This document shows, in pieces, positions 31,040 through 39,527 of a stretch of 40,397 nucleotides of DNA. Every line of letters begins with the position of its first letter. The first letter of the stretch is position 1. Under the pieces are notes generated by a model. It worked only from the letters and a program-made list of their open reading frames with translations, was not told where the DNA came from and searched no databases. The position numbers and the translations under genes are program-made. The DNA comes from a bacterium 1xD42-67 (GTDB taxonomy: Bacteria > Bacillota > Clostridia > Oscillospirales > Oscillospiraceae): NCBI GenBank assembly GCA_003612335.1, contig RAYO01000036.1:1-40397 (forward strand). Direction: 5' to 3'.

Positions 31040-32446
31040 TCACGCGGCGGTAGCCACGGCATATTCTGTGTGCGGGCAGAAGCGCCCGGCGTTAATAATC
31101 TGACAGATTTCCCGGCTGCTGCACAGGTCGCAGGTCCCTGTTGCGGACGTGTGGCAGTGTTCGCAAAGGCGGACAATGCGCCCGCTCCGGCTGATAGCCT
31201 GATGTACCTCAGCACCTTGTATCCAGGAGCCGCATAGTTCGCACTGCGCCACACAATCCCGGCAGAAAAAGGCATCATCCATATAATGCGCGGAATCTCT
31301 GGAAACTGTACTGCCGCACTCTTTGCAGACAATAACAGATTCACATGTTCCACACTTCAAGGACGAGGAATCGTTGTGGGGCTGACCGCAGCAGGTACAC
31401 AGTGACTGGCTGCCAATCGTCAACTTCCGATCTGTCGGTGTTCCATTCAGAAGGGAAACAAGGCCATAGCTATACTCATAATCAGGATAGTGCAAAGAAT
31501 GCTCTGCAGTTTCCAGAAATGCCCTGGATTCATCCGGCTTGCTTTTTACATTCCACAGATTTGGAACGCCCAGACATTGTGCGATTGCATTCTGTACAAG
31601 TCCGCGATATAGCTTCCTGGTCTCATCGTCGTTGTTCGGGTACAATCTGGACTGAAGCAAAAGGCCGTCTTTGTAAGCGAAAATTTGCCGTGTCAGACGC
31701 GGAGCGTGGTAGAAGTCAGCTTTTACATCATCATCTACCGTGAAGAAAATCATACTGACAGCATCCCCCATATAGGACTGGCAACCGGCCCGATACCCTC
31801 CGCCATTCAAGCGATGACAGGACTGCCACGAATTCTTCTGGCTAGACATTTCCAGAAAGTCACAGGGGTGAACAGAGAGAATACCGGTTTTCGGAATCCG
31901 AACGGGATCGAGGGAGTCCGCCAACCGGGCGAATATGGCATTGTAGGGTTTGACCATGACAGTGGTAGGATCGTCCCCATGCTCACCCTGTATCCGTTCG
32001 ATCTGGTACTGATCCAATCCGAATTTGACGCAGAGCCGGTTGATGATCCGGCTGGCCTTCTGACCCTCAGCACACTTAATGCGTCCGTGGGTCCGAATGG
32101 TTTCCAAGCGGCTTGCATCCGGGATGGTGGCATAATCCGCTGTGGCCGCATCCAGCGCGGCTTGGAAATCGGACAGTTTGATGTCGTCCAGGCCGGCGTC
32201 ATGGGCGAGCATGATCATCTCGAACTTGTTTTCGTCTACGGAGTTGTGGTCGATCTCCCGGCTCTCCGCAAAGTCAAAGACCACCGCCAGCTCCTGCTCA
32301 TTCCAGTTGGGGTGTCGGCGCAGTAATTCCACCAGAGGCGTTTTGTTCTCCCGCCATGCGGTCAAATTGGCCGCCACGCCCTCCGGGCTGAAGGGGAGTC
32401 GATACTGGTACATCACGTCATAAAAAGCAGCTGTCAAAGAATCCAT
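31040..32446 (-). CDS. Zinc-cluster protein of the mobile element, unknown function
   Basis: A 468-residue protein. The N-terminal 150 residues are helical, and the middle part contains SCHRLNGGGYRAGC and FFTVDDD strands. The last 120 residues hold six or more CxxC knuckles (CTCC, CGTC, CKEC, CRDC, CELC, CEHC, CDLC), so several zinc ribbons are expected. I do not know a named family, but such proteins occur with PcfJ in conjugative elements of gut Firmicutes. The start at 32446 is preferred over 32464 because AAGGA lies 8 bases before it. A role in nucleic-acid binding is inferred from the zinc ribbons only. Confidence 0.75.
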   Translation of the reverse strand: MDSLTAAFYDVMYQYRLPFSPEGVAANLTAWRENKTPLVELLRRHPNWNEQELAVVFDFAESREIDHNSVDENKFEMIMLAHDAGLDDIKLSDFQAALDAATADYATIPDASRLETIRTHGRIKCAEGQKASRIINRLCVKFGLDQYQIERIQGEHGDDPTTVMVKPYNAIFARLADSLDPVRIPKTGILSVHPCDFLEMSSQKNSWQSCHRLNGGGYRAGCQSYMGDAVSMIFFTVDDDVKADFYHAPRLTRQIFAYKDGLLLQSRLYPNNDDETRKLYRGLVQNAIAQCLGVPNLWNVKSKPDESRAFLETAEHSLHYPDYEYSYGLVSLLNGTPTDRKLTIGSQSLCTCCGQPHNDSSSLKCGTCESVIVCKECGSTVSRDSAHYMDDAFFCRDCVAQCELCGSWIQGAEVHQAISRSGRIVRLCEHCHTSATGTCDLCSSREICQIINAGRFCPHTEYAVATAA

Positions 32447-32473
32447 TTCAAATATCCTTTCCATTTTAAATAT

Positions 32474-32767
32474 TTAGTCCTTGCTTCCGCTGTTTGCTGC
32501 CAGCAGAGCAAGCATTTCCTGCTCATAATTCAAAATCTGCTCCATGGTCAGCCACTCGGGTTTTCCATCCTCCGGGAAGCTCTCCCACAGGGCCTTCATG
32601 TATCCGATCTGGTCTGCCACGTTTTCAGCCCACAGATGATTACCGTAGATTTGCCCGTTCCCAAGAAAATAGTCGCAGTCCGCACGCATCCGGTCCAACA
32701 GCATATACCGGAACCGGTCATCCCAGCCTTTTTCCTGGATGTACTGTTCATACTGATTTATGGTCAT
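32474..32767 (-). CDS. LPD11-domain protein
   Basis: A 97-residue protein that matches my knowledge of the LPD11 domain (large polyvalent-protein-associated domain 11). The signature parts are FRYMLLDRMRADCDYFLGNG, HLWAENVADQIGYMKALWESFP and DGKPEWLTMEQILNYE. The domain is found alone or in large phage and conjugative-element proteins; its activity is not known. ATG 32767 has GGAGG 4 bases upstream. It lies between LigA and the zinc-cluster protein on the same strand. Confidence 0.85.
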   Translation of the reverse strand: MTINQYEQYIQEKGWDDRFRYMLLDRMRADCDYFLGNGQIYGNHLWAENVADQIGYMKALWESFPEDGKPEWLTMEQILNYEQEMLALLAANSGSKD

Positions 32768-32800
32768 CACACCTCCATCTGAAAAAACATTGTTAAGGAA

Positions 32801-32830
32801 GCGGAAGGGAACTATACTGTTCCCTCCCGC
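32801..32830 (-). terminator. Hairpin after the ligase gene
   Basis: A 12-bp stem with one wobble (32801-32812 with 32819-32830) and a 6-base loop. The minus-strand tail TTCCTTAAC is only mildly T-rich, so it may partly terminate or stabilise the transcript. Confidence 0.6.
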
Positions 32831-32841
32831 TCCATACTCAC

Positions 32842-34830
32842 CTATACCCCGGCCATCTCGAAGAACTGCGTCGGCGTCAGCACAGTCACACCGAGGGAAC
32901 GGGCCTTCTCCAGCTTGCTCCCGGCATTCTCACCGCAAATCAGGTAGTGGGTCTTGCTACTCACCGAACTGCCCGCATGAGCACCCAGAGCTTCGATCTT
33001 CGCATTGATTTCTCCACGGGTGTAAGGCTCCACCTTGCCGGTGACCACAACGGCCTTTCCCACAAAGGGATTGTCCTTTACCGCTGCAGCCTCCGGAGCA
33101 GCAGGCGGCACGATATGTACCAGCTCCCGCAAGCCCAGCCAAATATCCCAGTTTTGCTCCTCCTGGAACCACTGATAGATATTTTGATGAAGCGTTTCAC
33201 CAAAGTCCGGCAACTGCTTGAAGTCAAACTGGCTGTAAATGGCCTCTTCAAACTCCTCTAAGCTGCTGTGGAACCGCTGGGCCAACGCCCGGCTGGCGGT
33301 GTTGCCAATCATGGGAATGTCCATAGCGATCAAATACCGCTCAAAGGTTGTTTCCCGGCTGCGTTGAATGGCTTCCCACAGGCGCTGCCAGGATTTCTCC
33401 CCAAAGCCGTCCATCTTCATAATGTCTGTCTGATGCTCGTTTAGACCATAAATGTCCATCGGGCTGTGGAGCCAGCCCTTGCCAACCAGCCGCTCCAGCG
33501 TCGCCTCAGACAGTCCTTCAATGTCCATCGCCTTTTGACTGGCGAAGTGGACGAATTTCCGCAGGCGGCGGGTTTCACAGTCAGGATTGTCGCAGAACAG
33601 CGTCTTGGTGTCGTTGTTCTCATGGATGCGGGTGGATTGGCCGCAGCAGGGACACTGACCGGGAATGGCCTGTTCCATACAAAAGCCGCCCCGATCCAGA
33701 TTTTCCTCCACATGGGGGATAATCATGTTCCGCTTGGACACCAGCACCCGGTTTCCCGGCATCAGTTCCAGGCCCTCGATGAAGGAGAGGTTATGCAGAC
33801 TGGCCCGGGAAACGGTACAGCCGTCGATTTCCACTGGCTCAAAGACCGCTACCGGGGCAATCTCCCCTGTACGGCTTGGAGTCCACTCAATGTACTGGAG
33901 CCTGGTTTCAAACAGGTCATCCTCGAATTTGAACGCAAGGCCGTCTTTGTAGTGGTGGCCGGTACGCCCGCAGGTTTTGGAGTAAGCGATGTCGTTATAG
34001 GTCATCACAATCCCATCAATCGGAACGTCATTGTCCTCAGCGTACTTTTTCAACAGTTGGATGCCATCATCAATCTCCGCCTGCTTCAGCGGCCGATTGG
34101 CGACCATGAATTTACAGAGATCGAAACCCAGTGACGGCAAATAGTACAGCTTGTCCGATTTGCGCTCTTTCCCCATGAAACCTTCCAATACGTTGAAAGG
34201 CATAAATGTAACACGGCGTTTCCTGCAATCGGCGGCATCCAGCAGCCGGACAGAGCCAGCGGCCAGATTGCGCCCATTTTTATACGGCTTGCCTGTACTG
34301 TCCAGCAACGTCGTTTTCAGAGTCTCGAAATCGCTGGGGCGGATGAATGCCTCGCCTGTGACCACTAACCGGTTTTTGTAGGGGATCTGCGTGGGAATAC
34401 CTGTGATGCCGCAGGCATTGTGCGTGATGATCTCGCCCTCGTTACCATCACCACGAGTAGACGCCTCTACCAGAACTCCGCCCTCATAGGTCAGCTTGAC
34501 TGTCAGGCCGTCCAGTTTCAACATCAGCATAATCAGCTGGTCACCCATGAACGACACCAATTCCGCACTGCTTTTCGTTTTGTCCAACGAGAGCAGGGGA
34601 ACGATGTGGATGGTCTTTTCCAGCTTGCTGACCGCCGGCCAGCCCACCGTCTGGGTGGGGGAGTTTGCCATCTGCACCCCAGTAGTCTGCTCCAGCTCCC
34701 TCAGCTTGTCAAAGAGCCGGTCATATACCTCGTCGCTCACGGTGGGAGCGTTCAGGTTATAATACTCATGCCGGTACTGATTGAGCAGGGCGTTCAGCTC
34801 CTGCTGCTGTGCGATCTTAGATTGCTCCAT
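32842..34830 (-). CDS. ligA: NAD-dependent DNA ligase encoded on the mobile element
   Basis: A 662-residue ligase with the full LigA order: Ia domain (HEYYNLNAPTVSDEVYD), adenylation domain with active-site Lys105 in KLDG, STRGDGNEGE, the OB fold, a four-cysteine zinc finger (CPCC ... C ... C near 400-425), helix-hairpin-helix repeats and a C-terminal BRCT domain (about 590-662). It seals nicks in duplex DNA using NAD. The adenylation motif LMLKLDGLTVK differs from the usual EPKxDG (the Glu is Met/Leu here), so it is a divergent copy, distinct from the expected chromosomal housekeeping enzyme. ATG 34830 has AGGAGGG 6 bases upstream. It may act in replication or repair of the element during transfer. 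Confidence 0.92.
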   Translation of the reverse strand: MEQSKIAQQQELNALLNQYRHEYYNLNAPTVSDEVYDRLFDKLRELEQTTGVQMANSPTQTVGWPAVSKLEKTIHIVPLLSLDKTKSSAELVSFMGDQLIMLMLKLDGLTVKLTYEGGVLVEASTRGDGNEGEIITHNACGITGIPTQIPYKNRLVVTGEAFIRPSDFETLKTTLLDSTGKPYKNGRNLAAGSVRLLDAADCRKRRVTFMPFNVLEGFMGKERKSDKLYYLPSLGFDLCKFMVANRPLKQAEIDDGIQLLKKYAEDNDVPIDGIVMTYNDIAYSKTCGRTGHHYKDGLAFKFEDDLFETRLQYIEWTPSRTGEIAPVAVFEPVEIDGCTVSRASLHNLSFIEGLELMPGNRVLVSKRNMIIPHVEENLDRGGFCMEQAIPGQCPCCGQSTRIHENNDTKTLFCDNPDCETRRLRKFVHFASQKAMDIEGLSEATLERLVGKGWLHSPMDIYGLNEHQTDIMKMDGFGEKSWQRLWEAIQRSRETTFERYLIAMDIPMIGNTASRALAQRFHSSLEEFEEAIYSQFDFKQLPDFGETLHQNIYQWFQEEQNWDIWLGLRELVHIVPPAAPEAAAVKDNPFVGKAVVVTGKVEPYTRGEINAKIEALGAHAGSSVSSKTHYLICGENAGSKLEKARSLGVTVLTPTQFFEMAGV

Positions 34831-34844
34831 TATGTTCCCTCCTA

Positions 34845-35039
34845 TCAATAGTTCCTGTACTTACCGAAGTTCAATTCGTGGATAACTTCCTCGATCTTCT
34901 TATCATCATCCCAGCACAGATAGAAGCTAGGGCTTCCCGGGGCCTTGCGAATGGTGACACGCACTTTGCCGCTCTCCACCATAAACAGAATGGAGCGTCG
35001 CTGAGCGCAGACAATCGCCAAATTACCAAGCTGCTTCAT
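34845..35039 (-). CDS. Small protein of unknown function
   Basis: A 64-residue basic-then-acidic protein (MKQLGNLAIVCAQRRSILFM ... WDDDKKIEEVIHEL). Start ATG 35039 has AAGGAGG 8 bases upstream; the longer frame would overlap the sigma-like gene. No family is recognised. It sits between the sigma-like protein and LigA, within 20 bases of each, so it is part of the operon. Confidence 0.6.
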   Translation of the reverse strand: MKQLGNLAIVCAQRRSILFMVESGKVRVTIRKAPGSPSFYLCWDDDKKIEEVIHELNFGKYRNY

Positions 35040-35059
35040 TTGCATAGCCTCCTTTTGGT

Positions 35060-35422
35060 TTAAGCTGCGATCCGCATTTCCCAATACGGATCAGACTCTT
35101 CCAGTGCTTCCATAGATACCACTGCATTCGGGAGAAAATAGGGAGCCTCCCGGAACCCATACTGCGCTTGGGACCCGCCGCAGGTGCGCAGCGCATAGCG
35201 CAGGCTCATAAAGATGTAGTTCTTCAAGGTCTTGCCAGCCTTGTTATCGGGGTTGTACAGCTCCACGGCCCGAATTAGACGAATGGCGAGGGACTGGTAC
35301 ACATCGTCTAATTCCAAACGGGCCGCCTGAATCAAAGAGTAATTCTGCCAGATCACACTGTCGATACACCAGAGATGTTCTTCAACCAGCGTATTGCGCT
35401 GTTTAATAGATAAGTTGCTCAT
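35060..35422 (-). CDS. Sigma-70-region-2-like protein
   Basis: A 120-residue protein. The central part, LELDDVYQSLAIRLIRAVELYNPDNKAGKTLKNYIFMSLRYAL, reads like sigma-70 region 2: the DDVxQ helix, then the YNPxxxxxxxxNYIxxxLRYAL segment. Region 4 is missing. Stand-alone region-2-like proteins of this size are typical of conjugative elements and prophages of Firmicutes. It may be a positive regulator or a helix-turn-helix-like protein. ATG 35422 has AAAGGAAA upstream, and an A/T-rich promoter region lies upstream at 35423-35465. Confidence 0.75.
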   Translation of the reverse strand: MSNLSIKQRNTLVEEHLWCIDSVIWQNYSLIQAARLELDDVYQSLAIRLIRAVELYNPDNKAGKTLKNYIFMSLRYALRTCGGSQAQYGFREAPYFLPNAVVSMEALEESDPYWEMRIAA

Positions 35423-35469
35423 ATCAATTTCCTTTCTATGATTTCTTCATATATAGTTCTTTTTATATC

Positions 35470-35505
35470 TGGGTGTACTCATGTACTCTGCTTGGAATAC
35501 ACCCA
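35470..35505. repeat. Inverted repeat between PcfJ and sigma-like genes
   Basis: TGGGTGTA (35470-35477) pairs with TACACCCA (35498-35505). It starts 9 bases after the PcfJ stop on the minus strand. No T-run follows; instead TATAAA and TATATA promoter-like elements for the sigma-like gene do. It may be an operator or a weak terminator. Confidence 0.5.
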
Positions 35506-35514
35506 ATCAGCTAT

Positions 35515-37704
35515 TTATGCGGCATTTTCCATCAAGTCGGCAGTTAAAACATCGACCAGACGTCTGCCAGCTAGACTGCCAGTGTAGATAATGACATTAT
35601 CCCGGCGCATCTGATCAAATTCCTGCTCCCGGAGAACGCGGCTGACTTCCGCCTTTTTCCGGTCACCCCTGGTCAGCCGTTTCGTAACGACTTGCTGCCA
35701 TTCGGCGAGGAATTTCTTCGCATCCTCAATGTCGTCTTCCTGCCGGTCAAATTTGGTCCGTTTCTGACGGACAGTGCCATCTGGCTCAACCTCCAGGGTG
35801 TAGTAGGGGGTATCGGGGGCGGAAACCCGGCGCAGAAACAGGATATAAGATTCATGTGTCTGAATCCGGTCCCAGTAGCGGTCACTACCCCGCAGACAGT
35901 GGCAAAGCATGTCACCCTCAACGATAATATCCAGCACTCCGTTGGGCGCGACCACAGCATATTCATCGTTGGCGTACTCATACTTGGCCTTGATAGATTG
36001 GCAGATACGATCTACCTTGGGGAAATCCTTCAAAACTTCGGTGGCCTGTTTTTTCCTATCCATCTGCTTGCAGCGCAGCACCAGTTCATCGTGTCGCTGA
36101 CGGAGCAGTTTCACACGGTAAACGATCTCATCATTGGTGTCGAGCCCCAGCCGCTCCGCCATGGAGAGGTAGTCCCGCCAAGTAGTGAGTACCTGTTGAA
36201 CTGGCTCCTGGCTGTTCTCTGTCTGACGCTGTAGATAGTTGTAGATTTGAACAGCGGTCATTTTGCCCCAGATAAACTTCAAATTCGATTGGCTGATTTC
36301 CTGCTGACAGAACCAGTTGAGCACCTCGTCGGAGATTAGCTTTCCACTTTGCTTTTCTGCCTGCAGCCATTTCAGAAGGGCAGTACCTCCATCATTCTGG
36401 CGCAGCCGCTCTAGCCTCTGTTTGTCAAGCCCCAATGCTTTTGTGAGAGAGGTCGATTCCGGCTCTCTTATAAGGCCGTACATACAACCAGAATTATGCT
36501 CACATTCATCGGCCAACTGGGACAGTCCAGCTTTCCAGATTTGTTCAAACTGAGGAATCTTTTTGCGAAGTGTAAAATATGCGTCCGGGTTAGCCACCAT
36601 GCGGTGTCCATAGATCCATTCCAGCAGCCCAGTCTGTCTCAGTATAGGCTTCAAAGGGGGCAGCGATTTACCGTAGACTCGCCCCGGCTTGTCACCGTGG
36701 CTGTTATAGATAGCGTTGACCCCCATCCAGGAATAGGCAGGAACTCCAGCGATCCAGCGCATGGTAAGCTGCTTATATAAGCTCCAGTAATAAGGGCGGC
36801 GATTCAAATTTTCATCGTAGATAGTGCGCCAATGCTCTTTGCAGTAGATCTTCGGAGTTTTAATATCCTTTTTCAGATACCGCTTCCCGGCCCAAAACTC
36901 CCGAACAACAAAACCGTCCGGTCGGGCCTGAATCAAATAAATACAAACTTCCTCGGTATCCAGCCGCCAGCCCAGCTTACCCATTGCCTTGTAGGTAATC
37001 TCATGTCGGCAGCAGGGACAGCAGCCTGTCTTGTTGTGGCGGGGTTTCCCCTTGATCAGCACATCCCTTTCGCAGTAGGTGCAGTAGCCCGTTTTGGCTC
37101 CTCCTCTCCGATACTCATAGAAAATGTAATTTTGCGGGATACCGACTTTAGCCACCCAGCGTTCCCAATCCTTGGGCAACGTTGGAGTCAGTGCCATATC
37201 CGCATCCCAGGCATTCGTTTCTTTCTTGTATCGGCGTATTCGGGCCTCTTCCCGCTGCTTCTGTTGATATTCCAGGATTGCCTCATACCCCTTTTTGTCA
37301 GAAGGGCCGAGATAGGTTTCTATAGCTTTGGAATCAGTGGAAGACACCCATACATTAGATTCATACCACATTTGTGAACGCTCCAAGCGGTCTACCTTGG
37401 CCTCACGCCATTTGCTGTTGATACAGTCGTAAGTAATAAAGCGTCCGGTGCTGCGGTCAATGTAAATCTCGTAGGACGGCTGACGGCCATTGACCCGCAA
37501 GTTATCAGGGTAAAAAAGTGATGCTTTCAAAATATCGTTTTCAATACAACAGCGCATATAAAGATGATACTTTTGACGCAACTCCTGACGGGTGCCCCAG
37601 TATGTGTTGACCGTAACTTTTTGTGGTACATCCTCTTTGGCAGTGGCAACCATTTTGGTGGTGGCGTACAACTGCCGCATAGCAAGTAGTTCCCGCTTCT
37701 TCAT
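35515..37704 (-). CDS. pcfJ: PcfJ-domain protein of a conjugative element
   Basis: A 729-residue protein. A zinc ribbon lies at about 208-232 (CTYC ... CCPCC), typical of PcfJ N-terminal parts. The C-terminal third has the PcfJ signature around LCHCLRGSDRYWDRI, ESYILFLRR and YYTLEVEPDGTVRQKRTKFDR. PcfJ was named from the enterococcal pCF10 transfer region. Its activity is not established, but it is a reliable marker of conjugative elements and usually sits next to PcfK. ATG 37704 is used (AAAGGAA upstream), just after the DUF7666 stop. The gene is full length with no sign of damage. Confidence 0.88.
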   Translation of the reverse strand: MKKRELLAMRQLYATTKMVATAKEDVPQKVTVNTYWGTRQELRQKYHLYMRCCIENDILKASLFYPDNLRVNGRQPSYEIYIDRSTGRFITYDCINSKWREAKVDRLERSQMWYESNVWVSSTDSKAIETYLGPSDKKGYEAILEYQQKQREEARIRRYKKETNAWDADMALTPTLPKDWERWVAKVGIPQNYIFYEYRRGGAKTGYCTYCERDVLIKGKPRHNKTGCCPCCRHEITYKAMGKLGWRLDTEEVCIYLIQARPDGFVVREFWAGKRYLKKDIKTPKIYCKEHWRTIYDENLNRRPYYWSLYKQLTMRWIAGVPAYSWMGVNAIYNSHGDKPGRVYGKSLPPLKPILRQTGLLEWIYGHRMVANPDAYFTLRKKIPQFEQIWKAGLSQLADECEHNSGCMYGLIREPESTSLTKALGLDKQRLERLRQNDGGTALLKWLQAEKQSGKLISDEVLNWFCQQEISQSNLKFIWGKMTAVQIYNYLQRQTENSQEPVQQVLTTWRDYLSMAERLGLDTNDEIVYRVKLLRQRHDELVLRCKQMDRKKQATEVLKDFPKVDRICQSIKAKYEYANDEYAVVAPNGVLDIIVEGDMLCHCLRGSDRYWDRIQTHESYILFLRRVSAPDTPYYTLEVEPDGTVRQKRTKFDRQEDDIEDAKKFLAEWQQVVTKRLTRGDRKKAEVSRVLREQEFDQMRRDNVIIYTGSLAGRRLVDVLTADLMENAA

Positions 37705-37706
37705 GG

Positions 37707-38249
37707 TCACTTCACTTTCCTTTCCTTCAAATTGACGTCGTACCAGGTATCGGACTTGATTTCCTTTCCATCCACACGGACCAAGGCAATCTGGAGGATA
37801 TTACCGCTGCCTGGAGCTTCCTTTGCAAAGGCCAGAATATCTCCCTTTTTACCGGAAGCAACAGGGTCGGCACCACGGACCACCGCATAGCCATGCATAG
37901 CCATGCCTTGGTCTTGGCAGACGTTCCCGCTCCATTTACGTCCTGGATGATCCACCATATAGGCCAAGGCATGGAGGAAAAATTCCACCCGTTCCAGCTT
38001 TTTGATAATAGTTAGCTCCGTACAGGCGATCTTGGAATCCCTTTCGTCCTCGTCGATATCGCCGCCAGGTCGTACCAGGTAGTATTCCGAGTCGTCCAAA
38101 TCCTTGTAATAGGACAGGCAGTCCAGCGGGTCCTCTGCACAGTGAAAACCGTTATGGGCACAGTTGGCCTCAGCCGTTGTATTCAGACCCATCACATACT
38201 GATATCCCATGCAAATCAGGCCTGGATGAAATCCTTTGTAAGCAATCAT
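37707..38249 (-). CDS. DUF7666-like protein
   Basis: A 180-residue protein. The N-terminal half (AYKGFHPGLICMGYQYVMG ... NGFHCAEDPLDCLSYY) matches the conserved pattern of the DUF7666 family as I know it: KGF, a YQY-type strand and GFHxCxxPLD. A second segment, WSGNVCQDQGMAMHGYAVVRGADP, follows. Function unknown; the family is frequent in phages and conjugative elements. ATG 38249 overlaps the stop of the PcfK-like gene by 4 bp (ATGA), so the two are co-translated. Confidence 0.8.
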   Translation of the reverse strand: MIAYKGFHPGLICMGYQYVMGLNTTAEANCAHNGFHCAEDPLDCLSYYKDLDDSEYYLVRPGGDIDEDERDSKIACTELTIIKKLERVEFFLHALAYMVDHPGRKWSGNVCQDQGMAMHGYAVVRGADPVASGKKGDILAFAKEAPGSGNILQIALVRVDGKEIKSDTWYDVNLKERKVK

Positions 38250-38764
38250 CCGGCCTTTTCCTCCGGCATCACAAAACCACCCAATGTAATCTGCTCAGAA
38301 GCAGCAGATTTTTCAGGTTCGACTTTTTGGGGTGCCATCTTTTTCGGGACCGACTCCTTCTTGGGCTTGGGTTTCGCCTTGCTCTTACCCGTAGATTTCG
38401 CAGATTTTCCAATATAAGGCTTGGACACAAACTTCTCTTCCTTTTCCTGATCCTCCTCGGCATTCGGGTCGTTGAAGTAGTCCACAGCCCACTGATAACA
38501 GAGATCGTCCGGAACATCGCTGCCATAGACGCCATTCTCAGGCTTGACATCGTTATCCTTCATCTCCCTCTCAATGTACTCCCTGGCCTTGCGGTTGACA
38601 TACCAGATGCAGTGAATCATGCTTTTGCGCGGGTGTCCAACGCAACGGGCAAAAGCCGGGTCCTCTAAGCATTTCGTCTGGATGTGCTTGGACAAACAAT
38701 CCTTCATGTTGCGGCGGGTGAGCCGTTCCGTGTCGGCGCTCACGCGCTTCATGGAGGCGATCAT
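38246..38764 (-). CDS. PcfK-like protein, AcrIIA9-family candidate anti-CRISPR
   Basis: A 172-residue protein. The N-terminal 100 residues are helical with the PcfK layout: CIWYVNRKAREYI, then VYGSDVPDDLCYQWAVDYFND. The rest is a Lys/Pro/Ser-rich tail (KSTGKSKAKPKPKKESVPKK). PcfK-like proteins are annotated as the Cas9-inhibitor AcrIIA9 family because a PcfK-domain protein was found to block Cas9. Whether this one inhibits Cas9 is unknown. Its position directly upstream of DUF7666 and PcfJ is the usual PcfK-PcfJ neighbourhood. ATG 38764 overlaps the RecD2 fragment stop by 4 bp. Confidence 0.72.
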   Translation of the reverse strand: MIASMKRVSADTERLTRRNMKDCLSKHIQTKCLEDPAFARCVGHPRKSMIHCIWYVNRKAREYIEREMKDNDVKPENGVYGSDVPDDLCYQWAVDYFNDPNAEEDQEKEEKFVSKPYIGKSAKSTGKSKAKPKPKKESVPKKMAPQKVEPEKSAASEQITLGGFVMPEEKAG

Positions 38765-39411
38765 CCCATGCTGGTTTGCCCCAGCTCGTTCCGGTAGACT
38801 TCACGGATCAGCTCCGCAACCTCCTCCTGGGACTCAGCCTGGATAAAGGCGAAATCCCGGCCATAGTACAGGTCGCACTTGCCCTCCTTAACAAATTTAG
38901 CATTGTGGGCAATCAGGCTGTCCTTGGCCTGACGGAAAATCTGGTCAAGCACCGTCACCGGCACCAGACCGCAATCAATCAGTTCCCGGAACACACTGCC
39001 TGCGCCCACGCTTTCCAGCTGGTCGGCATCACCTACCAACAGCACTTTTGTCCCAGGTTTCAGCCGGGAAAACAATTGGTAGGCCAGCCACATATCCATC
39101 ATAGAACACTCGTCCACAATCAGGAGGTCAGCTTCCAGCTCCTGCTTCTTCTGCCATCCGGCGTCCTCACCGTGGAGGCCCAAGAGGCTGTGCAGGGTCT
39201 GGGCGCTGTCTATTCCGGTGGTTTCCGCCATGCGGCGGCTGGCCTTGCCGGTCGGTGCGCCCAGCTTAATGATGTTCTTGGGATAAAGGCGCTGGTACGC
39301 TTCGATCACGGCCTTCAAAATGGTACTTTTACCAGTACCGGGACCTCCGGTGATAATAGACAGGTTGTGCCGAAATACCATCTCCACACCCTCGTACTGC
39401 TTGGATTTCTA
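38761..39411 (-). pseudogene. RecD2-type helicase fragment truncated at both ends
   Basis: The frame begins right after a TAG near 39412 with KSKQYEGVEMVFRHNLSIITGG, which is internal RecD2 sequence. Walker A GGPGTGKST, GAPTGKAS, Walker B LIVDECSMMD and the VLLVGDADQLESVGAGSVF and LDQIFRQ motifs are intact. The roughly 300-residue N-terminal region before Walker A and the C-terminal helicase motifs V-VI of a full RecD2 (700 or more residues) are absent. A GTG at 39387 or ATG at 39381 could start a 206-208-residue ATPase-like product. The end TSMG-stop overlaps the PcfK-like start by 4 bp. The right break, near 39410, marks a recombination junction. Confidence 0.82.
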
Positions 39412-39471
39412 GTGATAAGGAACTATATGGCAATTATCCTTAGCTGACAGTTAGTAGTGCAGAACACAAGG

Positions 39472-39505
39472 GCGGCTATGGCAAGTTGACGCTTGTCATA
39501 GCCGC
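39472..39505. terminator. 14-bp hairpin at the edge of the mobile-element module
   Basis: GCGGCTATG-G-CAAG (39472-39485) pairs with CTTG-T-CATAGCCGC (39492-39505), one wobble, 6-base loop. The tail TCTTATATTTAT on + is moderately T-rich. It lies between the RecD2 fragment and the nuclease remnant. Confidence 0.6.
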
Positions 39506-39527
39506 TCTTATATTTATCAATCAATAA

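Noticed and set aside
33466..34134. 222-residue open frame on + opposite ligA
   Set aside because: LigA is unmistakable on the minus strand; the plus frame is a shadow.
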